Position numbers and translations under genes: made by a program. A model generated the notes under the pieces. That model did not search any database. It was not told where the DNA came from and was given only the letters and a program-made list of their open reading frames with translations. Positions 37,306-46,281 of a stretch of 64,000 nucleotides of DNA are shown here, one piece after another. This DNA is from Diphasiastrum complanatum (taxonomy: Eukaryota; Streptophyta; Lycopodiopsida; Lycopodiales; Lycopodiaceae), in contig CM055093.1 in NCBI GenBank assembly GCA_029204225.1, positions 1,423,877 to 1,487,876 of the forward strand. The letters run 5' to 3'. The stretch's first letter is position 1; each line of letters starts with the position of its first letter.

Positions 37306-37515
37306 CGTAGAACTGTAGATGTCGTAAGATATTCTTTGATAAGCTCTGAGCTGCACAAAAGTTTCACATTCTTCCACTCTGGTTGAGGATGCAGGAGTGA
37401 GAGGATATCAGCTGGTTTCTTCTTAAGTAGTTCCTCAAGCTTTCCTGGTAGTTTATAGCCACCCCTTGTCATGACATCTAGATATTTGGCTTCGAAGAGC
37501 ATCGACTGTTCTAAA
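37306..37515 (-). pseudogene. Orphan exon-like ORF cut by an LTR
   Basis: Read from about 37,502, the frame gives MLFEAKYLDVMTRGGYKLPG, KLEELLKKKPADILSLLHPQ and PEWKNVKLLCSSELIKEYL, then runs into the LTR end at 37305. The composition is that of a real soluble protein, and a possible acceptor (gtacctgatttag) lies just upstream. I do not recognise the family. It may be a host-gene exon broken by LTR insertion or a captured fragment. Confidence 0.35.
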
Positions 37516-38030
37516 TCAGGTACCGTAAAAACTTTATTATACTAGTGTTTGTGCACCGCCATAGGATTGGGGAGGTTATACACTGTGCGAGGGAGAACGG
37601 TGGAAGTTGATGGAGGATCAAATTTGGGGGGTGAAGAGGAGGTGAGAGGAGGTGAAGAAGTACAAGGAGGAGAACTGGTGCAAGGTGAGATGGTGAGATG
37701 GCACGAGGCGGAGTTGTGAGCTTGAGAGCGGGCATAGTAGGATCAATATGAAAGGAGGCATTGTCTTCGGCATGTGAGACATACTGAAGATCATGGTCGA
37801 AGGTGCGGTCTCCGCCAGTCTGGAGGTCGAAGTGAGAATAAGTTAGCTTTCTAATAAAAAAAAAACTTATGGTAAAGGGTAGTAGGCCGCCCAAATAACC
37901 TTTGGAGTACTTCAAAAACATGATAAACAAAAGTGCATGACATGCATGTTTAATTATGTGGTCATACAGTTGATATTGACTTAGAAGTGATCATTGCAGT
38001 ATAAGTCTCTATCTAACATGAAAAGTGTTT
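37516..38030. other. Spacer without a clear gene
   Basis: A 139-codon minus-strand frame (37511-37930) is Leu/Pro-rich with no motif. Nothing else is seen. Confidence 0.4.
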
Positions 38031-38998
38031 CATTAGAAGAGTTCCAAAATTAAAAAAAGACCCTTTGTAAGAATACTTTTATTTTTTTTCTCTAGTTTCG
38101 ACCGTCACCTGGCCCAATCACAATGCACAAATTGAAATCTACGTAACGTAGTTCAAATAAACTGAGAAATTAAAATACATTATAGAAACCTTTGAAATTT
38201 GTGTCTGGGCAACATGGACGTATCCCATTGGTTTGCTCTTCTTGCCCGTAGTTTGCCCAACGTCAATACCTCAAGTTAAATTTACTTAACTATGCTGGTT
38301 AGTATAATGAAATTTGCTAATCATACTAGTTATAGTTATAGAAATATAGTATGCACAGTTACTTAAAATATGGTATGCATAGTAATTGTGGCTACGGTGG
38401 CATTCACATTAGATTAAATGTGATAAAAAAATCAAAATTAAATATCATATCAGAGAGATTTTTGGTGCCCAAAGCTTTGAAAATAGCAATGGCAAGGAGA
38501 CCCAGATCTACAATTAAGGCTGTGATTCTTTTCAATGAGAAAGATGAAGCTAATAACTGGAAGCCAACAAAATATACAAAGAATTCATGGGTGTTGTTGC
38601 ATCCATCATCAAAGAGCAATTTTCGACAAAAGAAAAGAGCAAAAATAACATACAAATCTTATTGGAAAGCAAAAAATATGGAGTTTAAACTACTCCGGGA
38701 GGTCACTCGATATCAGAAGTTTTAGTACAACATGTATATATGCATTCAGAAATAAAAGTACAAGATATCAATCCTCATGACATCGAAAATGCAACTGTGA
38801 ATATATCAAAATGTATGCACTCTACTGCAATCATTAATAATTTTTTTATTGATGCTCTTCAGATTACGATTTAAATGCTTCAACATTTTTTTTTCCTTTC
38901 AGATTTATATCCATCATGCATAAGTGAATGGGAGCCAGCACAATCACTTGCAGGAATATTGGACGTGATTCACTCTGATGTTGGAAAGCTGCAATACA
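38031..38998 (+). repeat. Segmental repeat copy 1 (partner at 54962)
   Basis: About 940 bases match 54962-55884 in the same orientation, starting at agttccaaaat. Inside, a frame from 38504 reads MARRPRSTIKAVILFNEKD and NNWKPTKYTKNSWVLLHPSS, conserved in the partner. The right end encodes GILDVIHSDVGKLQYM, which resembles the start of a copia integrase core (LxLIHSDVCG). The repeat therefore looks like part of a decayed copia element, and it ends at the family 3 LTR. Confidence 0.8.
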
Positions 38999-39683
38999 TG
39001 TGAAAGTACTGTACTTTAGGACCATAAATGGATCTACAAAAGATCCACAAGAGTGATTGGATGCTTGCTTAACAATCTATCAAAAAACTAGACACAAAAA
39101 AGTTGATCTAGATTGGCAATTTGACAAACAACAAGCATTGATAAACATTGAAATCCGAGCCCACATGTGTGTACTACGGGCTGTAGTACGGCCTTCAACC
39201 TGAGAAACAAGTAGAAATTGATTTGGTTTCATTTGGATCACAAAAACTCAATGTGCATAGTGAACTAGCTTGAGATTGCCAATGAGCTCCAAAAATTTTC
39301 TATCTTCTCACTGTGGGAGCTTGGAATACATAGCAAATTCGACTTCCTTCTTGAAGTTAGGTGGATTTTCAGCATGTAATCAGGAAGTTAACTCACCCTT
39401 CTTGCCCTAAAATGAAACCCTAGCCTAGATCCTAGACTTATGCTTGGTAGGTAGCTAGTTGGTCAAATTTTCACCTTAAACTTAGGTGTAGGTCCTATAA
39501 AGTAGGGATGACCACCAAATGGACATGACCAACTCTCTTGACTTGACCTAACCTACATTAGGAGTGGGTCGCCACGTGGCATCTTGGCCTTACATGTGTG
39601 GAACCCAATTATACACAATATTTACAATGTTCTACATGGTTTTTGATCAAGCTAGATTTGTCAATTTTTGGCAATTCTTCACA
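38999..39683 (-). repeat. 3' LTR of family 3 element
   Basis: 685 bases, TGTGAAG...TTTCACA in element sense. A polypurine tract (gaggaggag) lies just inside at 39684 onward. It matches the solo LTR at 18390-19080 in opposite orientation. Confidence 0.88.
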
Positions 39684-40486
39684 CTCCTCCTCAAATTTAG
39701 CTTGATCTATCTACAACTCTCTTTCTAGATGAATGAATGCTTTTAGAAATGTCTAGAAAATCCAGCTACAAACAAGGAGCTTTTGAGACTCCAATAGAGA
39801 ATGATGTCCATGAAGGATCTTTTACCACCTCTTAAAGGATCCCTTACAAGAAGTTCCAAATATGTGTCTATATACATGTAGCACATTTCAAGAACTATAC
39901 ATCATGCCAAGTCATTAATTCCAAGGCATTTTGTGCACTTGAAGATACATCAATAAAACTATTAAGTGCATACATAATGTTGCCAAAGACAACTTGCCTT
40001 GCTTGATCCATATGATTGAGCCTAGATGGCTCCATCTTGATACTCATGGTTCTTCTTGGAGTCCTCGGGTCTTGAGCTTGTTCCTCTACTTGACTTGACT
40101 CCAGACCATCAATAAATTGAATGAGGTGTTGATGCAAAGGTGCTTCTTCAAGTTTACAAATCTTCCACTCTTGAAAGATCACATTTCCACCATTGACAAA
40201 TTATTTGGTTGAAAACAAGTAGATTTACAATCTCTACTTGAAGAGCAAAACACTACCATTATTCCTATCATTGAAATAGGATAATCTTTGGTCCTTACAT
40301 TGGAATGATCATGCTCAAAGCATGTGGACCCAAAGATTTCCAATACAAATGATGTTTCATCTTTTATGACACTATTCAAACTATTACAAAAATAGTTATC
40401 CAATGAAATTGCTTTATCAACAAATGGAGATTTGAAAGCATCTAATTTCATTGTCTTGTCATAAAGAGTACTAAACACCATAGATC
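39684..40486 (-). other. Internal region of family 3 element, unclear coding
   Basis: Two minus-strand frames (40481-40179, 40182-39895) follow the protease region. Neither shows integrase, RT or RNase H motifs. They may be remains of the polyprotein linker or unrelated filler inside a deletion derivative. Confidence 0.4.
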
Positions 40487-41300
40487 TTAAAGAACTTCAT
40501 GTCTTCTAATATTATCTAACAAGTACTCAGAGATAGTAGACTCTCCAATGCTCACCACCCTTGCAAGATGCACACTTGAACGGACAATTTGCATACAATT
40601 TGATGACTCGGCAATTGTCATTGAGGACTCCCTTTGAGGCTGATCGTCAAGATCTTCCTCCTTTTGATGCTCCTCCTCAATGCAAGCAAGATCACACTTT
40701 GCCAAGATCTCTTCTTGAGTGATCTCCTCCTTTGCCAAGCTCATTCTTTCAAAAGCAACACTAGCTTCCAACTTAAACAATCTTCCATGTTTAAATCCCT
40801 TTGCAATGCAAACATCATTCTTCAAGATGAAGCAAACATCATGCTTAAAGTGGACATCAAAACCACTTTCTAAGAGTAGACCAACACTAAGCATATTCTT
40901 GGTGATTGATGGTACATAAAGGACATTTTCTAGATCCATGCATTTTGAGGATTCTATTCCCAAAGAGATGGTGCCAACACCATTTCTCCTACACTCTTCA
41001 TCACTTGCAGTAAAGACAAACTTTTTAGAAGCATTGAAAGAGTGTAAGGTTGAGAAAAAGTCCTTTTCACAAGACATGTGGGAGCTAGCCCCACTGTCGA
41101 TCCACCAATTGTCTCTTGAATTGCTATTGCTTGTTGGTGAGGATGTAGATGTCATCAAGAATACATCTACTTCATCCTCCTCCTCCTCCTTTGCAAGGCT
41201 TCCTTGTTTGTCCTCCTCCACTTGTGCTCTTAGCCTCTTGTAGCATTCAGATGCATAATGCCCCTTCTTTCTACAAAAGAAGCATTTCTGCTTTGACTTG
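40487..41300 (-). pseudogene. Copia zinc knuckle and protease, family 3
   Basis: The frame carries the gag knuckle CFFCRKKGHYASEC (about 41,290-41,250). A Glu-rich spacer and the protease site WWIDSGASSHMSCEKDFFS follow, then NVLYVPSITKNMLSVGLLLE, the normal end of the copia protease. After LFKLEA it passes to an acidic Glu/Asp/Gln-rich tail with no integrase. Integrase, RT and RNase H are therefore missing between the protease and the 3' LTR. One TGA lies just upstream of the knuckle. Confidence 0.88.
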
Positions 41301-41411
41301 TCTTTTGAGCTTCATGCATCATCCTCTTCTTTGACCTCCTTTGGATGCTCCTTCTTTCCATTGGTCTTTTTTTTTGCCCTTGAATGAGAAATTGGCTTTC
41401 TCATCACCATC

Positions 41412-42041
41412 CTACAAAGACAAGGAACTCATCCTAGATTTTGCATGGAGCATCCTACACTCTTCAGCCACTAATACACTGTGAAGTTTTTCTATAGTTG
41501 GCAAAGTGTCTTGGGAAAAACTTTGGACCAAATTTGCAAAGTCATCCCCTAGACCATTAAGGACAATTTGTACAAGCTCTCCATCATGAATCTTCTCTCC
41601 AATGGAAGCCAACTCCCTATTTAGAGACTTGATTCTGAGTACATAATCTTGTGCACTCTCCTCACTTCTCCTCATGCTTTGCAAAATTTGATTTCTAAGC
41701 ATAAGAACTCTAGAAGTGTTGCTAGACTCATAGATTGATTTTAAAGACTCCCAAGCCTCTTTAGCACTAGTACATGCTGATACTTCTCTCAACAAATCAT
41801 TGCTCACATTCATCTTCACACAATGAAGTGCAAGCCTAGATCTCTTCTTGTATCTAGCTAACTCTTGTGCACCTAGAGGTTCATCTTCATCTTCAATCAA
41901 GAACTCATAAAGGTCTTGGAGCACCAAGAGTGACTCCATCCTTACCTTCCAAATAGCATAATTTGTAGAATTCAACCTCTCACTAGCTTCTAGAAGGTAT
42001 GCTCTAGTAGATCCCATCTTACTAGTGACTTCTACAAACAA
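41412..42041 (-). CDS. Copia gag (UBN2-type), family 3
   Basis: A 209-residue open frame. It reads STNYAIWKVRMESLLVLQDL, then ALHCVKMNVSNDLLREVSAC, AKEAWESLKSIYESS and VLRIKSLNRELASIGEKI, the pattern of plant copia gag with a UBN2 domain. In active elements gag forms the particle that packages the RNA. The frame is intact here, although the zinc knuckle lies in the next frame downstream. No 5' LTR or primer-binding site was found upstream; instead there is a tandem duplication and a dispersed repeat arm. Confidence 0.88.
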   Translation of the reverse strand: MFVEVTSKMGSTRAYLLEASERLNSTNYAIWKVRMESLLVLQDLYEFLIEDEDEPLGAQELARYKKRSRLALHCVKMNVSNDLLREVSACTSAKEAWESLKSIYESSNTSRVLMLRNQILQSMRRSEESAQDYVLRIKSLNRELASIGEKIHDGELVQIVLNGLGDDFANLVQSFSQDTLPTIEKLHSVLVAEECRMLHAKSRMSSLSL

Positions 42042-42047
42042 GAAATA

Positions 42048-42391
42048 GATTCGATTGACTTGAAACTCACAAAGGTCTCACACTTGCAGTGTTTCACTCA
42101 AATTTGATTTCTAATCCAAAAAATGGACTTATAATCACAGTTCTATCACTCTCTCACAAAGTTGGAATGAAGATAAGATGAAGTGATAACTACTTTCAAA
42201 CAAATCTTGCCAAGAAATGGATTTGATTGTCTCTAGAATCTCACTAAGGTCTCTCTCTTGTAGTGTTTCACTCAAATTAGACTTCTAATCCAACAAATGG
42301 ACTTATAATCTCAGTTCTAGCACTCCCTCACAAAGTTGGAATGAAGATAAGATGATGTGAAATCTACTTACAATCAAATCTTGTCAATTTT
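42048..42391. repeat. Tandem duplication of about 172 bp
   Basis: Two consecutive units (42048-42219 and 42220-42391) share phrases such as gtgtttcactcaaatt, atggacttataatc and aaagttggaatgaagataag. It lies where the 5' leader of the family 3 element would be. Confidence 0.85.
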
Positions 42392-42454
42392 GGCTATTTT
42401 TGGACAATAACATGACTAAATCTCCCTCACACACACTTTGCCATAGTCATTTTC

Positions 42455-42745
42455 TTAACATTTGAGGCTCTTTGGAAAAAGCGAAAAATGCGACACTGTG
42501 ATTTTACACAAGATTTTTGTCAGGCAAAAAATGTGAAAAAGGTGACACTACATTTTTGAACGGGATTCCTGACAGGCAAAAAAGAAGACATTGTCATAAA
42601 CTCCGTGTAATTCTGCAGACTGTGTAAAAATACTTGTAATTCTACAGACTGTGTAAACACATGAGAAAATTCGCAGAACTGGATGTTAAGAATGGATGAA
42701 TATTAAAACTGATTTGACGATTGGTAAGAAGGAGAATAATCCAAC
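42455..42745 (-). repeat. Right arm of a 300-bp dispersed inverted repeat
   Basis: Reverse complement of 24094-24395, with the same internal acagactgtgtaa and cctgacaggca phrases. It ends (ggagaataatccaa) directly before the ATG of the small gene of copy B at 42746. Confidence 0.7.
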
Positions 42746-43027
42746 ATGGTTGAGGTGGAAGAGCATTGGAAGCTTGATTTTATCATAACAGAGCTCATGC
42801 TATTACAAATCAATCTACCAACATATTTTAGATTTATCATCAACGGAAGACTCGTAAGTACTCTATGTTTATTGCCATTTCAAAATTGTACAAAATAATT
42901 GAAAATGACATAATTTACAATTGTACATTCACTAATATTTGGCATGTCATAGATGCAAAAAAGACAGGAGCTGATAACGTGCTGCAAAGATCTACCTACA
43001 ACAATCACCATTGTGGAAGAACAATAG
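42746..43027 (+). CDS. Small two-exon gene of element, copy B (intact)
   Basis: Exons 42746-42853 and 42953-43027 join in frame through a GTAAGT donor and a catag acceptor to give a 60-residue protein. Exon 1 encodes MVEVEEHWKLDFIITELMLL and continues to NGRL; exon 2 encodes MQKRQELITCCKDLPTTITI and ends VEEQ. Copy A keeps the same exon lengths and spacing of key residues (VEVEE-W-L, KR-EL, EE near the end), which supports a true protein-coding gene. No known domain, signal peptide or membrane segment. It is the only gene of either copy that looks undamaged. Confidence 0.6.
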
Positions 43028-43192
43028 CTTCAAATAAAGTTTAGTAAAAATCTGTGTATAGACTCTTTCATTCAATAAATGAAAGCCCAAGTTGGGCATC
43101 AGTACATGTATTTTGTGCTCCCAAATTCATAAAATAGAATATCACTTGATATACCAATGTATATTCTCCCATCAATTCTATACATGTGCAAT

Positions 43193-44529
43193 CTATATCT
43201 GTTCTGTGCTATCTATATTTTTCTGATCTTTATTTAATATAATAACATCATCCTCAGCACCATCATCAACAATGGGAGGCTGAAGCCTTGCCCTCACGAG
43301 TATGCTTAGGATAATTTCTTGTCTAAACTTGTACACTTGGCTTGGTGTGTATTCATGAAGTGTAAACTGCAAGATAGAACACTCATGTATTAGTAACAGC
43401 TAAAAAAATCAACAGAACAGAAAAACTAATCACGATTCCAAAACCAAGATTAAACAGAATAAATTACCTTCGAAATATCAACATCCTCCTGAAGGTTGAA
43501 CCACTCAAAAAATAACTTTGCATTATATAAAGTGTACCACCCATAGCTGAATGAATCATTTTGTTGGGATGACTGCAAAAAAATTCAGCACATAAGAAAT
43601 CAATTAAGAAACAAAATGAATTAGAATGAAACAAATACATTAGAATACTGATTTCAAAATGTTGTTAAGAAAGACAAAATTTACCTCCAAACTGACGATC
43701 TACCAGTGAATTGAATGGGGAACATCTATTGGAATATATTTACTTAAATATGGCAAATATATATCTACACCCTTATGCGTATTGCTAGCCGAGTTCATCT
43801 TGACACAAAATAATTTAACAGTATTATCTACAGATCTCTTAATAGAGATCAGGTTTAAACTCTAGTGCTCACTGCAAAATAAGATAGAAAGTCCATTAGC
43901 TGCAATTTTGAGAACTATTTCCATTGATAATGCCAATGATAAAGCATTAAACAACAAGAAGCATTTAACATATCTCACTTGGTATGATAAGGCATGAGCA
44001 GGTATTTTGTTGTTGGTGTGAATCCACTAGTCAGGCACTGTGACAAAGTGTCATTATTCTCCTTGAAGGCCTGTAGCAAAAAGTTACTGAGCACCAACAA
44101 TTCATTGGATGAATCTTTTGCAATGTCATATTGCAAGAGTGTAATCCCAGACTCTATCACATGATCACTGATAGAAGCCCGTCTATTTAGATCCAAACAA
44201 TCAATAACTCTATAGTTTATACTGAAGTCAAGTTTCTCTAATCTAAAACAAAATGGAACTCCAATTCTATCTATAACATCGGCTATGTCACTCTCAAAAT
44301 TAAGATAATCATCCGAATCTAAATATGTATAGAAATTTGAAATAGGAGGAGGAGGTGGATGAGCAGTATCAACATGAATAACAAGATTATCCAAAATTGA
44401 TGTAGCTATATTTACAGTCGTATCTAGTGCAACAGTATCTACATTACCAACGAGATTAGGTTGAGAAAAATTTGTGGTATTGGCCCTCCTAACTTTCTTC
44501 AAGGCTCTCTTGGGGGCTGGTTGCTTCAT
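43193..44529 (-). pseudogene. Ulp1/C48-type peptidase gene of element, copy B
   Basis: Starts MKQPAPKRALKKVRR at 44529, with a basic start and no histone part. The first exon ends TTKYLLMPYHTK. The next begins with the His region but reads EH-stop-SLNLISIKR (Trp codon TGG to TAG), then CVKMNSASNTHKG. The third exon has SSQQNDSFSYGWYTLYNAKLFFEW, where the catalytic Cys of copy A is Tyr (codon 43543-43545). The last exon begins FTLHEYTPSQVYKFRQE and ends at TAG 43193. Splice sites (gcag acceptors; GTGAG, GTAAA and GTAAT donors) match copy A in position. Such peptidases cleave SUMO-like tags or precursors; this copy is doubly inactivated. Confidence 0.72.
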
Positions 44530-44754
44530 TGACCATTGACTACACGTGTGAAAAAAATTTGCTATAAGAGACACGCAATCCAATTAATTTTTTGCTTTAT
44601 TTTTTTCGAATATCACGACATATCGCTCTTGTGCGCGCGCTTGTGTTGCTTGTAATTTCTTGATCTCTACCTGCGCACAAGTTCGATATCCCGGTTCTAT
44701 TTGTCGTACATATCTCTCTTGTGCGCGCACAAGTGTGATATCTATCGTAGTACC
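44530..44754. promoter_or_regulatory. Divergent promoter of copy B with GATATC/GCGC composites
   Basis: A 225-base spacer between divergent genes. It contains atatcgctcttgtgcgcgcg (about 44,622), gcgcacaagttcgatatc (about 44,673) and gtgcgcgcacaagtgtgata (about 44,721), the last including the palindrome tgtgcgcgcaca-like core. The same GATATC plus GCGC/CAAG composite occurs in copy A. Confidence 0.55.
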
Positions 44755-46263
44755 ATGGCCTCGTCCTCAAGATCTACCCAAGATTCCGGCCTAAGTGCAA
44801 TTCTTATTGAATTTGGGATTACTGACAACCTAGACTACTTCCACAACCTATTTTGACCATATTTACATGTTTTCAAGACTGCACAACCCAATACTAAAGT
44901 ATTTTATGAACATTATGTTAGATTCAGGGATATACTTAGTATTCATGTTATCTCCATAGGTTCACTCTCCTACATGCATTATACTGATCTTGTCCATTTC
45001 TTCCCACTATCTAGGCAGAGACTAGATAGAATGTCTACTAAATTGTTTGATCTGTTTAAAAGCACTTCAATGTGTCCTTATTGCGACAAAAAGTGTCGAT
45101 TTGCTGAATACCAAACTGGTTTCATACTTTTCTTGTTAGTTCAGATCCCGGATGATGAGGAAGTTTCTGCTGCTGATCCTCATATTGCATCATCCTCAGT
45201 TCAATCATCCTTTAAGGATACTAGTCACTTCCTTATTGACACCCCTGATAAGGATAGTGATTTTCTTGATGTGAATACTGAGTACTTCGGGATTCTTTCA
45301 TTGGCCAGAATATTACTGCTGATGAATCAATCCCTATAGATGAATCTAAATGTCTCTTTAATTTGCTAGTATATTTTATAAATGATGATGTATTTACTAC
45401 TACAGCTGATTTGTGTCAGTTTTTTTACTATCGTGAGGATGAGGTGCTATGTTTATTATCCGGCACAATTTTTGAAATCTCCGACTTTGTAGATTTTGAA
45501 ACAGATGACCTTGTTGCTGGAATTGGTTATGATGATGAGGATGGACTTATGACCGGTGAAGAATGCTTGACAAGGGCCTTATCAAATATTGTTGGAGCAT
45601 GGATGAGGCATACCATCTGATGAAGAATTCATGGCATTTCAATCCTAGATGGGCTTCCCTCATCCATCATTAATGCATTTCACAGATGATTCTTCTTCAG
45701 TAGGTGGTCATAATATTGATCATCCTGATCTGATTGCTGTTGATGATGAAAAATGTGTAAGTTTTTAAACTTCCTTATATTAGATTGTTCTTAACTGCTG
45801 AATGTATATTATCTTTAACTTATTTTTTAATTGTAGGATGCTCTCATAATTGATGACTTTGGTGGTTACAGACAACATGCATCCTCATTCCAGAGGGATA
45901 GTGGACTTGGCCACTATCTTAGGCATTTTCTGAAGAATGAGATCTGTATTGCTCATTCATAGCTAAGCCCAGTTGGGGGAGACTCTGATAATGGTAGTTA
46001 AAGCTTTATCATTTTATCTAGGAGGACATAAATTTGTTAAGATGAATAAGATCATTTTCGTCAAAAGATCTTATGTTTTGAACATTCTAGGTTTTACTGA
46101 TGGGAATGTTCCTTTGAGGAGCTCTCATTATTTATTGTACTCTACTTATATTGAGCTTAGTGGAAATAAGGATAATGCACATCTATTAGATGCATACTCT
46201 AGCAAAGAATTTCTTTATGACAATACAGCCATAGAAGCTAACACAAAAGTTGATGATGAATAG
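44755..46263 (+). pseudogene. Unknown plus-strand gene of element, copy B
   Basis: Starts MASSSRSTQDSGLSAI at 44755. A stop follows NLDYFHNLF, then YMHYTDLVHFFPLSRQRLDR and a CPYCDKKC knuckle (about 45,074). The acidic segment DLCQFFYYREDEVLCLL follows. A last intron runs 45757-45836 (GTAAG donor, attgtag acceptor). The last exon has SGLGHYLRHFLKNEICIAHS, a stop and frameshift, then GETLIMVVKALSFYLGGHKF and KIIFVKRSYVLNILGF. Order and content match copy A. No known family recognised. It ends 18 bases from the convergent transposase-like frame. Confidence 0.6.
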
Positions 46264-46281
46264 TGAACACTATGTATTTTG

